Shown: positions 1-9,255 of the stretch, one piece after another
How positions within the stretch are numbered: the stretch's first letter is position 1
Layout: each line of letters begins with the position of its first letter
Assembly (NCBI GenBank): GCA_021769525.1
Contig: JAETSQ010000006.1
Span: 24,301-88,300, forward strand
Direction: 5' to 3'
Source of the DNA: Oscillospiraceae bacterium
GTDB lineage: Bacteria; Bacillota; Clostridia; Oscillospirales; Ruminococcaceae
Length of the DNA: 64,000 nt
Notes under the pieces: model-generated
What the model was told of the DNA's origin: nothing
Databases searched by the model: none
The model's input: the letters and a program-made list of their open reading frames with translations, nothing else
Program-made: the position numbers and the translations under genes

Positions 1-1758
<1,758 letters not shown>

Positions 1759-1818
1759 ATCTCTTACCTCCGTATCAATCTCTTATGTGTTTTTATCTAT
1801 ATGGCATGGGTCTGCTGT

Positions 1819-2436
1819 TTAGTTTGCCGCCTGCACCATGGCGTAGCGCAGGATCTTGCCGTCCACGCGGTAGCCCTTCTGGAGCACCTGAGCCACGGTG
1901 TTCTTGCCGAGGTTTTCGTCCTCGATGTGCATGACGGCGTTGTGGACCGCCGGATCGAAGGGGACGCCGGTTTCGGAGATCTCCTCCACCCCCAGGGCGG
2001 TCATCACCTCCCAGAGGCCCCTGTGGATCAGCTCCACCCCTTTCTGGTACTCCTCGTCGGAGCAGGGGCTCTCCACGGCCCGCTGGAGGTTATCCAGCAC
2101 CGGCAGGAAGCGCCGGAGCGTTTCCGCCTTGGCGTCCCCGTAGGTGCTTTCCTTCTCCTTGGCGGTGCGGTTTCGGAAGTTCCCGAACTCCGCCATCAGC
2201 CGCAGATACCGGTCCTCCAGCTCTTTCTTCTCCGTCAGGAGCCGCTCCAGTTCGCTGGGCTCCTGGGGGGGCGCCTCTTCCTCCGGAGGGATCGCTTCCG
2301 GGGGGGCCTCCTCCGGGGCGGGGGCCTCGGTCACCGGTTCCTCTTCCAGAGGGACCTCTTGGTTTTTCCTGTCCTTGTCACTTGCTGCCAAGTCCGTATC
2401 CTCCGTTCTTCGCGGGATCTTTGCGTCCCGCGTCAT
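1819..2436 (-). CDS. grpE: Nucleotide exchange factor GrpE
   Basis: Releases ADP from DnaK in the Hsp70 cycle. The 205-residue product has a long acidic, proline-rich disordered N-terminus (about residues 1-65, many PEE/PPEE stretches), a coiled-coil segment rich in E, K and L (about 65-120) and the usual C-terminal beta domain with a GrpE signature around FDPAVHNAVMHIED. Length is normal for Firmicutes. It lies between hrcA (36 bases upstream) and dnaK (60 bases downstream), the classical clostridial order. Confidence 0.97.
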   Translation of the reverse strand: MTRDAKIPRRTEDTDLAASDKDRKNQEVPLEEEPVTEAPAPEEAPPEAIPPEEEAPPQEPSELERLLTEKKELEDRYLRLMAEFGNFRNRTAKEKESTYGDAKAETLRRFLPVLDNLQRAVESPCSDEEYQKGVELIHRGLWEVMTALGVEEISETGVPFDPAVHNAVMHIEDENLGKNTVAQVLQKGYRVDGKILRYAMVQAAN

Positions 2437-2472
2437 TTTTGGTTATCCGGGGCGGCCTTTTTCCGCCTGTGG

Positions 2473-3507
2473 CTATTTTTGCTCGTCCAAAGTGGCTTCT
2501 AAGAGCTTCCCCAGGGTCTGGGAGAAGTACTCCAGGTGGGGGATCAGCCGGGCGTAATCCATGCGGATGGGCCCGATGAGCCCCATGGCCCCGGTGTTAT
2601 CCGCGCCGATGCGGTAGCGGCTGACGATGACCGAGGAACCGGCAAAGACGCTGTTGGGGTTCTCCTGCCCCACAAAGACCCGGATGCCGTCCTCGTCCCG
2701 GCCGATGAGCTCCATCACCGCCTCGCGGGAGTTGATGACCCGGAAGAGCTGGTTGGCCACCTGACGCAGGTCCTCGTACTCCAGGAGGTTACTGGTGCCG
2801 CTGCGGTAGATCTGCCCGTCGCTGCACTCCCGGCAGAGGTCGTAGATGGCGGAAAGGAGCGGGGCGAAGATGTCCACGTACTCCTCCCCCAGGGTGAAGG
2901 CCACCGAACCCAGGTACTTCTTGGTGATCTCGTTGATGCTCCGCCCCGCCAGGTGCCCGTTGGCGAAGTTCTGGAAGAACTCCACGATCTTGGGGGTGAG
3001 GAGAAAATCCACCCGGCAGACCTTGTTCTTCACCATGCCGTTAGAGGCGATGAGAAGGATGACCACCGTGCGGCTGGTGGCGGGGATCAGCTCGATCTTG
3101 CGCACCTTTGCGCTCTGGCGGGTAAGGGCGGTGGAGATGACCGCGCAGCCGGTGTGCTCCGCCAGGGTCCTGGCGGCGTCCTCCAGCAGCCGGTCCGGGT
3201 CCGGGTTGCGGAGATTGAAGAGGGCCTCGATCTCCTGCTTTTCCTCCGGGGTGAGGGGCTTTTTGCGCATCAGCTCATCCAGGTAGAGGCGGTAGCCCAG
3301 GTAGGAGGGGACCCGCCCGGCGGAGGTGTGGGGCTGCTCCAGCAGGCCCAGCTCAAAGAGCACCGCCATCTCGTTGCGCACGGTGGCGGGGGAGACCTCC
3401 CCGCCCAGGAGGCTTGCCACCAGCTTGGAGCCCACCGGCTCCCCGGTGGCGATGTAGGTTTCCACGATGACGGAAAGGATCCGCAGCTTTCGGCTGTCCA
3501 GCTCCAT
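2473..3507 (-). CDS. hrcA: Heat-inducible transcription repressor HrcA
   Basis: Repressor of class I heat-shock genes; binds the CIRCE operator and is kept active by GroEL. The protein (344 residues from the chosen start) begins MELDSRKLRIL, has the N-terminal winged helix with the family motif TGEPVGSK and the HrcA dimerisation/inserted domain beyond. A longer reading from 3549 would place its first codons inside the CIRCE inverted repeat itself, so the ATG at 3507, preceded by GGGAGG-like sequence, is preferred. First gene of hrcA-grpE-dnaK. Confidence 0.97.
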   Translation of the reverse strand: MELDSRKLRILSVIVETYIATGEPVGSKLVASLLGGEVSPATVRNEMAVLFELGLLEQPHTSAGRVPSYLGYRLYLDELMRKKPLTPEEKQEIEALFNLRNPDPDRLLEDAARTLAEHTGCAVISTALTRQSAKVRKIELIPATSRTVVILLIASNGMVKNKVCRVDFLLTPKIVEFFQNFANGHLAGRSINEITKKYLGSVAFTLGEEYVDIFAPLLSAIYDLCRECSDGQIYRSGTSNLLEYEDLRQVANQLFRVINSREAVMELIGRDEDGIRVFVGQENPNSVFAGSSVIVSRYRIGADNTGAMGLIGPIRMDYARLIPHLEYFSQTLGKLLEATLDEQK

Positions 3508-3536
3508 CGGTCTGGCCGCCTCCCTTTCGTTGGAAT

Positions 3537-3563
3537 TTAGCACTCGCAATACTGGAGTGCTAA
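3537..3563 (-). promoter_or_regulatory. CIRCE operator of the hrcA operon
   Basis: Perfect CIRCE: TTAGCACTC, nine-base spacer, GAGTGCTAA. It sits between the sigma-A promoter and the hrcA start codon, at the expected transcription start, so HrcA autoregulates the operon. Confidence 0.98.
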
Positions 3564-3571
3564 CAACTATT

Positions 3572-3599
3572 ATTGTACTTCTTTTTTTCCGGAAGTCAA
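3572..3599 (-). promoter_or_regulatory. Sigma-A promoter of hrcA-grpE-dnaK
   Basis: Reading the minus strand: -35 TTGACT (3599-3594), 16-base spacer, -10 TACAAT (3577-3572). Transcription would start next to or just before the CIRCE element. Confidence 0.85.
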
Positions 3600-3680
3600 G
3601 GCCCTTTACAAATAATTTACAAATTTATTGACACTCCCGCGCCCGAAGTGCCAGGCGGTCCTATTTTTCCTCTTTTCCCC

Positions 3681-3709
3681 TTGATTATTACCCCGTTTCC
3701 CTGTAAACT
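3681..3709 (+). promoter_or_regulatory. Sigma-A promoter of the small-export gene at 3750
   Basis: TTGATT (3681-3686), 17-base spacer, TAAACT (3704-3709), followed by AAGGAAGGA and the ATG at 3750. Divergent from the hrcA promoter. Confidence 0.7.
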
Positions 3710-3749
3710 GGTAGGGTCATACATTTTATAAGGAAGGACATCGCTGCGT

Positions 3750-4214
3750 ATGCTGAAAAAATACTGGTATCTCTTTGCCGTCTCCATGCTCCCCATCGTG
3801 GAGCTGCGGGGGGGCGTGCCCATCGGGGTGGGGATGGGCTTCCCCTTCTGGCAGGTCTACATCGTCTGTGTGGCCGGAAACCTCCTGCCGGTGCCGTTTC
3901 TGCTGCTCTTTGGCCGCAGCCTCCTCAGCTGGCTGGCGGAATGGCCCTATGTGGGGCCCTTCTTCCGGCGGATCATAGACAAGGCGGATAAGGCCGCCCA
4001 CAGCTTTGGGCAGTACGAATTCTTCGGGCTGTGGGGGTTCGTGGCCATCCCCTTCCCCGGCACCGGGGCCTGGACCGGCTCGGTGGCCGCCACCTTCCTG
4101 CGGATGCCCTTTGCAAGGGCGCTCCTCGCCATCACCCTGGGGGTGCTCACCAGCGGCCTCATCATGGGGATCGCCAGCTACGGCATCCTGGAGGCCATCG
4201 GCATCTTTTTGTAA
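3750..4214 (+). CDS. Small multidrug-export family membrane protein (COG2426)
   Basis: Integral membrane protein of 154 residues, the usual size for the Sm_multidrug_ex family (Pfam PF06695). Visible features are the conserved N-terminal segment PIVELRGGVPIG (about residues 15-26), a first long hydrophobic helix around 35-60, a polar loop with RRIIDKADK, the conserved IPFPGTGAW motif (about 100-108) and a C-terminal hydrophobic hairpin. Function in this family is not established beyond membrane location; a transport role comes from early annotation only. Monocistronic with its own promoter. Confidence 0.85.
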   Translation: MLKKYWYLFAVSMLPIVELRGGVPIGVGMGFPFWQVYIVCVAGNLLPVPFLLLFGRSLLSWLAEWPYVGPFFRRIIDKADKAAHSFGQYEFFGLWGFVAIPFPGTGAWTGSVAATFLRMPFARALLAITLGVLTSGLIMGIASYGILEAIGIFL

Positions 4215-4229
4215 TGGAGTTTTTCCCCA

Positions 4230-4258
4230 TTGACTTCCAATCTTTGCGGTTTTATACT
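4230..4258 (+). promoter_or_regulatory. Sigma-A promoter of the zinc-ribbon membrane protein gene
   Basis: TTGACT (4230-4235), 17-base spacer, TATACT (4253-4258). An open reading frame can be extended back to 4230, but that would make the -35 box coding; the promoter supports the ATG at 4320. Confidence 0.8.
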
Positions 4259-4319
4259 ATATTTAGTCCTATATCCGGCTATCGAAATCGACCGAACGAA
4301 AATGGGGAGTGTGTTTGCG

Positions 4320-5312
4320 ATGAAGCATGAGCTGGTACAGGCCAGGGACGCCACCGGGATGCGCCTGCGGGGGCAGAACAGTATGCTCTGCGGCTACTAC
4401 CGGGGGTTTGCCATGGTGACGAACCTCAATTCCAAGGCCCGGTGCTACGATGTGGTGATCTGGGCGGCGCGCCCTGGGGCGGATATGACCCAGGAGGCCA
4501 ATCAGTGGCTGGCGGACTACGCCGCCCAGCATCCCTTCTGCACAGGGGGGAGCTACAACGGGCAGCTCCTGGTGGCCCAGGTGGTCATCGATAAAAAGCG
4601 GGACATCACCGCCCAGTCCCTCCTGACCTTCTACAACGACGCGGCGGGGTGGCTGGCCGCCAGCGGCATGGCCTCCTGCTGCGAGAGCTGCGGCGCGCCG
4701 GATGCCGCCATCTTCTCTATGGGGGGCAAGCTCCACGCCATCTGCCCCCGGTGCCTGGAGCAGATGAGCCAGACCGCCCGCGCGGAGCAGAAGGCCGCCC
4801 CCGGCAACCTCCCGGCGGGGATCGCGGGAGCTATCCTTTTCTCCCTGGCGGGGGTGGCCCTGTGGGTGCTGGTGAACCGCCTGGGGTACATCGCCGCCAT
4901 CTGCGGGCTGGTGCTGATGGTCTGCGCCTTTAAGGGGTACGAGAAGTTCAGCGGCAAGCTGGATACCCCCGGCATCATCGCCTGCATCCTTGTGGCGGTG
5001 TGCATGGGGATGGTGAGCCAGTACATCTGTGTGGGGCTGGATATTCACGAGGTCTTTGGGGAGTACGGCGTGGGGCTGCTGGACTGTATGCGGGCGGTGC
5101 CCGGCTTCCTCTTTGACCCGGAGCTGGCCCTCTTCTCCGACTACCTGCCGGACCTGCTGATGGGCTACGCCTTTATGGCCCTGGGGAGCTTCTCCTTTGT
5201 GCGCAACGCCCTGGCCGCCCAGAAGCACGGCGGCTTCCTGGTGGAAAAGCTGGCGGAGCGCCCCGGCGGAGCTGCCGCCAATCCCTACACCACGAACAAT
5301 ACCTACCAATAA
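4320..5312 (+). CDS. Hypothetical membrane protein with zinc-ribbon-like CxxC pair
   Basis: Unrecognised 330-residue protein. The N-terminal 120 residues are soluble (GMRLRGQNSMLCGYYRGF...). A four-cysteine cluster follows, CESCG near residue 122 and CPRC about 20 residues later, typical of a small zinc ribbon. After that come roughly four hydrophobic segments (around residues 165-185, 190-205, 220-240 and 285-305) and a short polar tail. GGGGAG at 4304-4309 sits ten bases before the ATG. Clostridial genomes carry similar proteins of unknown function. The domain order suggests a metal-stabilised cytosolic head on a membrane anchor; no reaction can be named. Confidence 0.8.
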   Translation: MKHELVQARDATGMRLRGQNSMLCGYYRGFAMVTNLNSKARCYDVVIWAARPGADMTQEANQWLADYAAQHPFCTGGSYNGQLLVAQVVIDKKRDITAQSLLTFYNDAAGWLAASGMASCCESCGAPDAAIFSMGGKLHAICPRCLEQMSQTARAEQKAAPGNLPAGIAGAILFSLAGVALWVLVNRLGYIAAICGLVLMVCAFKGYEKFSGKLDTPGIIACILVAVCMGMVSQYICVGLDIHEVFGEYGVGLLDCMRAVPGFLFDPELALFSDYLPDLLMGYAFMALGSFSFVRNALAAQKHGGFLVEKLAERPGGAAANPYTTNNTYQ

Positions 5313-5324
5313 GCGAATAAATAG

Positions 5325-5370
5325 AGCCCCCTATCCATTGGCACGAGCCAGCGGATGGGGGGCTTTTTCT
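5325..5370 (+). terminator. Intrinsic terminator after the 4320 gene
   Basis: AGCCCCC...TTGGC pairs with GCCA...GGGGGGCT and is followed by TTTTTC. It closes the plus-strand transcript before the convergent collagen-like gene. Confidence 0.85.
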
Positions 5371-5391
5371 TGCGGGGAAGCGGGGGGCCGC

Positions 5392-6312
5392 TTATAGCCG
5401 GATGACGGTGAGGCTGGCCAGGGTGTCCCCCTCCGCGGCGGCGGCGATGGAAAACCCCTTGGTGGACTGCAAGGTGAGGGCGCCGGAGCTTTCCAGGTTC
5501 AGGATGGCCTGCCCCGCGGCGGTGAAGGGCTGGCCGGGGTTCTCCTTATCCACGTGGCAGACGGAGCCGGGGAGGAGCTGCTCCCCAAGCCGGAGGGAAA
5601 GAACGGTGGAAAGGCGGGCGGCCACGGGGAAGAGCACCAGGTAGCGGATGCAGTAGATCCCCGGCTGGAGGAGGTCCACCACCCCGTCCTGGCACCGGAT
5701 ACCCAGGCTCTGCACTCCGGGGGCCAGGGGCACGGTGCCGCCCCCAAAGGGGACGGTGAGGGCGTCCGCCTGGTGCAGCATGGCAAACTGGGGACTGCCG
5801 CCGGAGCCGCCCCCCGGTCCGGGAGGTCCCATGGGCCCCGGTTCTCCCTGGGGGCCGCGCTCCCCGGCGGGACCGGGTTCTCCTTGAGGTCCACGTTCCC
5901 CGGCGGGGCCGGGCTCTCCCTGGGGACCGCGCTCTCCGGCAGGGCCGGGTTCTCCCTGGGGGCCACGTTCCCCGGCGGGACCGGGTTCTCCCTGGGGACC
6001 GCGCTCTCCGGCGGGGCCGGGTTCCCCTTGGGGCCCGCGCTCTCCGGCGGGACCGGGTTCCCCTTGGGGGCCGCGCTCTCCGGCAGGGCCGCGGTTTCCG
6101 GCGGGGCCCATCAGGCCCATGGGGCCGATAGGTCCCGGTTCCCCCTGGGGTCCGGGGAGGCCCATAGGCCCAGGCTCGCCGGTCTCTCCCCGCGGGCCGG
6201 GGCATCCGGTGCGGCCCTGGGGTCCGGGAGGCCCCATCCTGCCCTGGGGGCCCATAGGTCCGCGGGGCCCCGGAGGTCCGGGGGGACAGCAGGGATAATA
6301 TTGACGGTTCAT
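5392..6312 (-). CDS. Collagen-like triple-helix protein (BclA-type)
   Basis: 306-residue protein: a short N-terminal head ([12 protein letters not shown]), then about 155 residues of uninterrupted Gly-X-Y triplets, a glycine/serine hinge (GGGSGGS) and a C-terminal globular domain of about 135 residues resembling the trimerising C1q/TNF-like domain of BclA-type spore proteins (starts near [19 protein letters not shown]). The collagen part contains seven exact copies of a 12-residue unit [12 protein letters not shown]. No signal peptide is visible, as is usual for exosporium BclA proteins assembled in the mother cell. A sigma-K-like promoter lies upstream, which fits a spore-surface filament. 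AAAGGGG precedes the ATG. Repeat number is likely variable between strains. Confidence 0.9.
   Translation of the reverse strand: MNRQYYPCCPPGPPGPRGPMGPQGRMGPPGPQGRTGCPGPRGETGEPGPMGLPGPQGEPGPIGPMGLMGPAGNRGPAGERGPQGEPGPAGERGPQGEPGPAGERGPQGEPGPAGERGPQGEPGPAGERGPQGEPGPAGERGPQGEPGPAGERGPQGEPGPMGPPGPGGGSGGSPQFAMLHQADALTVPFGGGTVPLAPGVQSLGIRCQDGVVDLLQPGIYCIRYLVLFPVAARLSTVLSLRLGEQLLPGSVCHVDKENPGQPFTAAGQAILNLESSGALTLQSTKGFSIAAAAEGDTLASLTVIRL
5839..6090 (-). repeat. Seven tandem 36-base repeats encoding collagen triplets
   Basis: Seven consecutive 36-base units, each encoding [12 protein letters not shown] in frame. Units differ only at a few synonymous positions, so the array has expanded recently by slippage or unequal exchange. 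Confidence 0.95.
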
Positions 6313-6344
6313 CAGGAACGCCCCTTTCTCTCTTGCTTTTGCCC

Positions 6345-6371
6345 TATCCTATGCAAAAGAGAAAAAAGGGT
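6345..6371 (-). promoter_or_regulatory. Sigma-K-like promoter of the collagen-like gene
   Basis: On the minus strand an AC dinucleotide (6371-6370), 16 bases, then CATAGGATA (6353-6345), which matches the sigma-K consensus AC-N16-CATAnnnTA, about 33 bases before the start codon. A weak sigma-A reading TTGCAC-N18-TAGGAT overlaps it. Confidence 0.6.
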
Positions 6372-6420
6372 GCAAAAGGGGCGGGAAAAGGTCCCCAAAT
6401 CGGGGAAGACGGCGGGATGG

Positions 6421-7137
6421 TCAGAGAACTATGTAGGGGTCGAAGATGCTGCCGGAGGAGTGTCCGACGGAGAGGCGGCGGTGAATAGCATCAACGAGCT
6501 TTTGACCTTCCCGATGGATGATCCAATTCAGGTGGCCGGCGCTGATATTATGCTGCGCCGCGACCTCGCTTAGGGTTTTTCCATCCCGCATACTTTGGAA
6601 GATCTGCTGCTTCCGCGGGGGCAGGCGGGCGATGTTCTCCAGGATGTAGTCCTGGGTTTGCGGGTCGATGATGTCTATGATATTGACTTCCCGCTCCTTG
6701 GCGTACCAGTACAGACGGGTCCATCTGGTGGCAAGGGGGAGGTAGACATAACTGATCACGTGGGTGGATTGTTCGATGCACCAGCGGACCAGCCGGTTTT
6801 GGTAGGAAATGCGGTCCGGTCTGTCTGATGACGACAGATCCGGAGCCACCACCCGGTCCACCTGGTGTCCCCTGCGCACCAGATCCCTTTCCAGCGCCTT
6901 CTGACGGCACTTTGGGGCCACCATGGTGACGGTGATATGTGTACGGGGAAAATCCTTTTTGCACGCGCCGAGGCAGGTACAGGCCCAACTGAACAAATTG
7001 GTGTCCACATCCCCGCACAGCAGGAACTCCACTTCATCACCCGGCAGACTCACGACCCGCTGAATGGCGCTGTCCTCTTTATCCCACATAGAAAAATCAA
7101 ACGGGACTGCGTGACCCATAATCGTGCAGACGATCAT
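6421..7137 (-). CDS. SLOG/YpsA-like (DUF1273-type) domain fused to a C-terminal HTH
   Basis: 238 residues. The first ~165 residues resemble the YpsA/DUF1273 branch of the SLOG Rossmann superfamily: an N-terminal strand followed by MGH, a central strand ending in FLLCGD, the block HITVTMVAP, then YQNRLVRWCIEQS, corresponding to the family RN-x-x-M-V-D segment, and WYAKEREVNIIDI at the end of the fold. Residues ~170-225 form a sigma-70-region-4-like helix-turn-helix (LPPRKQQIFQSM... TLSEVAAQHNISAGHL). SLOG proteins bind nucleotide-derived ligands; the attached HTH suggests a ligand-responsive regulator. It lies 25 bases after an XRE gene, evidently in one operon. The SLOG assignment is by motif spacing only and should be treated as probable. 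Confidence 0.65.
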   Translation of the reverse strand: MIVCTIMGHAVPFDFSMWDKEDSAIQRVVSLPGDEVEFLLCGDVDTNLFSWACTCLGACKKDFPRTHITVTMVAPKCRQKALERDLVRRGHQVDRVVAPDLSSSDRPDRISYQNRLVRWCIEQSTHVISYVYLPLATRWTRLYWYAKEREVNIIDIIDPQTQDYILENIARLPPRKQQIFQSMRDGKTLSEVAAQHNISAGHLNWIIHREGQKLVDAIHRRLSVGHSSGSIFDPYIVL

Positions 7138-7162
7138 GTAGGGGCCTCCTTTTCTGATTAAC

Positions 7163-7468
7163 TTATCGGCTTTTGAAAAGCTCTAAAAATAATTCCTGCT
7201 GTGTTTCGTTCAGTGATGACCAGTGCTCCAGCATTTCCATTTGTCTAGGGGACAGAGAAATTGCGTCACCACTTTCTGCGAAAAACTGTGACATGGTGAT
7301 GCCGAAACCGGAACAGACCTTTTCCAATGACCGAAAGGTGGGCAGTTGATTTTTGCGATACCAGGACGAAATTGTAGATTGAGGTATTTCAGCCCGTTTC
7401 GCTAAATCGTATTCAGACCAGTTTCTTTCCATCCGCAACCTTGTGATTTCTGCTAAAATGTCCTTCAT
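7163..7468 (-). CDS. XRE-family transcriptional regulator (copy 1)
   Basis: 101-residue helix-turn-helix protein of the Cro/C1 type: LAKRAEIPQSTISSWYRKN is the HTH (about residues 22-40). The C-terminal part (SLSPRQMEMLEHWSSL) looks like a short dimerisation helix pair. It is almost identical to a second gene at 14484 on the opposite strand, differing at only a handful of residues over the first 100 (for example ME versus LA at 13-14, LEK versus LER). First gene of the operon with the SLOG/HTH gene. Lower GC than the surrounding housekeeping genes suggests acquisition. Confidence 0.9.
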   Translation of the reverse strand: MKDILAEITRLRMERNWSEYDLAKRAEIPQSTISSWYRKNQLPTFRSLEKVCSGFGITMSQFFAESGDAISLSPRQMEMLEHWSSLNETQQELFLELFKSR

Positions 7469-7489
7469 ATCCCACCATCCCTATGTTTC

Positions 7490-7554
7490 TACGTATATTA
7501 TACTTTGTCAAAACGCTGGTTTTTAATTCCTTTTAACGTATAGTTTTTACGTAA
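7490..7554 (-). promoter_or_regulatory. Promoter/operator region of XRE copy 1
   Basis: A TATAAT box reads on the minus strand at 7502-7497, overlapped by TACGTA (7490-7495), and a second palindrome TTACGTAA lies at 7547-7554. The paired TACGTA motifs around the -10 suggest an autoregulatory operator. No clear -35 box. Confidence 0.5.
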
Positions 7555-7674
7555 TTGCGAACCAAGATGATGGAATCATTCTATCTTATTACACGCTCTC
7601 CTATCCACTTCCCAACTTTCATAAAAATATGCCTGCCTTTCATATAAAGTCGAATTTTCGTTTCAAAGCAAGGA

Positions 7675-7714
7675 AAAAAGCCGGGAACCCGCTGGGGCTC
7701 CCGGCCCTCTTTTC
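7675..7714. terminator. Strong hairpin flanked by A and T runs
   Basis: GCCGGGA...TCCCGGC with AAAAAA on the left and CTCTTTT on the right, so it could stop transcription in either direction. It isolates the nuclease gene promoter at 7726 from upstream reading. Confidence 0.65.
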
Positions 7715-7725
7715 GCATTGCCGTC

Positions 7726-7754
7726 TTGAAAAAGCAACGAATTTATGCTAAAAT
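7726..7754 (+). promoter_or_regulatory. Sigma-A promoter of the Rpn-type nuclease gene
   Basis: TTGAAA (7726-7731), 17-base spacer, TAAAAT (7749-7754). It overlaps the longest possible reading frame and therefore argues for the ATG at 7798. Confidence 0.8.
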
Positions 7755-7797
7755 GAAGACGAATCAGGCAGTCGGAGGGAAGGCGGTGGTAGATTTG

Positions 7798-8598
7798 ATG
7801 ATGACAGAACAGATCGACCAGCAGCACCAGGAAGATCTACAACGGCTTAGAGGTTTTCGCCTCCTGGACGATGATTTTTTAACAAAGTGTTTTGAGAGCG
7901 ATACCAAGTATATCCAGCTCGTACTGCGGATCGTGCTGGAAATACCTGATTTAGTGGTCGTGGATGTTCGTACGCAGGTGTTTGTAGAAAATCTGCTTAA
8001 CCGGTCGGTGCGGCTGGACGTTCTGGCAACGGACAGCACCGGGCGAAAGATAAATGTGGAAATTCAGCGGTCCGACAAAGGTGCCGGGAGAAAACGGGCA
8101 AGATATAACAGCAGCATGATGGACGCAGGCCTTTTGCGGAAGGGCGAGAACTTTGACGAACTGCCCGAAACTTATGTTGTGTTTATTACGGAACATGATG
8201 TGATTGGCAAAGGCAGGCCGCTATACCGTATCGGCAGATACATCTTTGACACCGGCGAGAGCTTTGACGATGGTTCTCATATCCTGTATGTGAACGGCGC
8301 ATACCGGGATGAGACGCCTATCGGGAAGCTGATGCACGACTTTTCCTGCACGGCCCCGGATGATATGTACTATGACGAGTTGGCAGAACGGGTCAGATTT
8401 TTCAAGGAAAGCAAGGAGGGTGTTGCAATCATGTGCAGAGCGATGGAAGATATGCGCAATCAAACATTAAGAGAAGGCATGATAGAGGTTGCAAAAAAAT
8501 TGCTGAAAGATGGGACGCTTACGCTCGAAAAAATAGCGGAGTGTGTTGGCCTTCCTCTTGATGAAGTAAAGAAGTTACAAGCCGGGCGGGGCGCATAA
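7798..8598 (+). CDS. PD-(D/E)XK nuclease family transposase (Rpn-like)
   Basis: 266 residues. Belongs to the PDDEXK_2 family (Pfam PF12784) of Rpn-like proteins, recombination-associated endonucleases found scattered in Firmicutes. Visible motifs are KYIQLVLRIVLEI near the N-terminus, the catalytic region RLDVLATDSTGRKINVEIQ with the D and ExQ signature, and RARYNSSMMDAGLL. The C-terminus has the family coiled helix (EGMIEVAKKLLKDGTL). The reading frame extends upstream to 7726 (TTG), but the promoter sits there; the ATG at 7798, preceded by GGCGGTGG, is chosen. Alone between two terminators, so probably an independent mobile or selfish gene. Confidence 0.85.
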   Translation: MMTEQIDQQHQEDLQRLRGFRLLDDDFLTKCFESDTKYIQLVLRIVLEIPDLVVVDVRTQVFVENLLNRSVRLDVLATDSTGRKINVEIQRSDKGAGRKRARYNSSMMDAGLLRKGENFDELPETYVVFITEHDVIGKGRPLYRIGRYIFDTGESFDDGSHILYVNGAYRDETPIGKLMHDFSCTAPDDMYYDELAERVRFFKESKEGVAIMCRAMEDMRNQTLREGMIEVAKKLLKDGTLTLEKIAECVGLPLDEVKKLQAGRGA

Positions 8599-8614
8599 AT
8601 TGCCGTGCCGGTTT

Positions 8615-8656
8615 GAGGGCGGGAATCTGATGGACCAGGTTCCCGCCCTCTTTCTT
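8615..8656 (+). terminator. Terminator after the Rpn-like nuclease
   Basis: GAGGGCGGGAA pairs with TTCCCGCCCTC, followed by TTTCTT. Confidence 0.8.
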
Positions 8657-8661
8657 AAACT

Positions 8662-8814
8662 TTACTGTTTCGCTTCCCCGGTCATGGTCTCCGCCAGGGT
8701 CTTCAGCTCCTCCAGCGTGCGGGGCTTTAGGTCGCACATAATAATGGAGTGCTGGATGAGGGCGGGGAGAGACTGGAAGTAAGCATCCATCTCCCGGTTT
8801 TCAAAGCTGTACAC
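8662..8814 (-). CDS. Small hypothetical protein, 50 residues
   Basis: Short unrecognised protein beginning at GTG 8814 (VYSFENREMDAYF...) and ending GEAKQ. It begins seven bases after the stop of the 112-residue gene and its ribosome site GGAAGG overlaps that gene's last codons, which is typical of translational coupling. The composition is amphipathic and helical (LEELKTLAETM). An internal ATG at residue 9 is an alternative start. Tight operon spacing and codon use support it as real. Confidence 0.7.
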   Translation of the reverse strand: MYSFENREMDAYFQSLPALIQHSIIMCDLKPRTLEELKTLAETMTGEAKQ

Positions 8815-8821
8815 GGCTCGT

Positions 8822-9160
8822 TCACCTTCCTTCTTCCGTGGGTCCGGAAAATTTTGCCTGCCAGACCTCCTGTTTCACCTTGGAGGACGCGGTGCGGAAG
8901 TAGGCCCGGCTGTTGGCGTCCTCCCCCAGCAGAGCGGTGATGGGGGAGGGGCGGGGTTTGTTGGCCTCCAGGAAATGCCGGAGGGCCTCCGGGGTCATGG
9001 TGTTGTGCTGGAGGATGTCCAGCTGGATCTCCCGCGGCATGGCGTCAAAGACCTTACGGCTCATGGCGTCGCTTTCCAGCTGGGCCAGCACGTCCACCGG
9101 GTAGGAGCTGCCCAGGGGATTTTTCATCGGCTCGGTAGGGATAAAGTCCTTTTTCTTCAT
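8822..9160 (-). CDS. Conserved hypothetical protein, 112 residues
   Basis: Soluble, unrecognised. Starts MKKKDFIPTEPMKNPLG after GAGGTG. Contains DAMPREIQLDILQHNTMTPEAL... and a C-terminal segment SRAYFRTASSKVKQEVW that looks helical. Two-gene operon with the 50-residue protein downstream. No enzymatic motif is visible. A longer upstream reading exists but lacks any start or coding character. Confidence 0.75.
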   Translation of the reverse strand: MKKKDFIPTEPMKNPLGSSYPVDVLAQLESDAMSRKVFDAMPREIQLDILQHNTMTPEALRHFLEANKPRPSPITALLGEDANSRAYFRTASSKVKQEVWQAKFSGPTEEGR

Positions 9161-9199
9161 CGGATTCACCTCGTCCCTTAGCTTGCCCCGGCGGAGGGC

Positions 9200-9232
9200 A
9201 AAAAAACAGCCGGGGCCCTTTCCGGCTCCGGC
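9200..9232 (-). terminator. Terminator downstream of the 33-residue membrane peptide
   Basis: Minus strand GCCGGAGCC pairs with GGCCCCGGC, followed by TG and a seven-T run (9206-9200 side). Confidence 0.75.
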
Positions 9233-9255
9233 AGTTTTTCCCAGGGAGGGGCCGC

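Noticed and set aside
3508..3549. Longer N-terminus for HrcA
   Set aside because: The extra codons lie in the CIRCE element and its spacer, and the ribosome site fits the ATG at 3507.
5839..6090. Regularly spaced 36-base repeats resembling a CRISPR array
   Set aside because: Units are contiguous with no spacers and encode Gly-X-Y triplets in frame.
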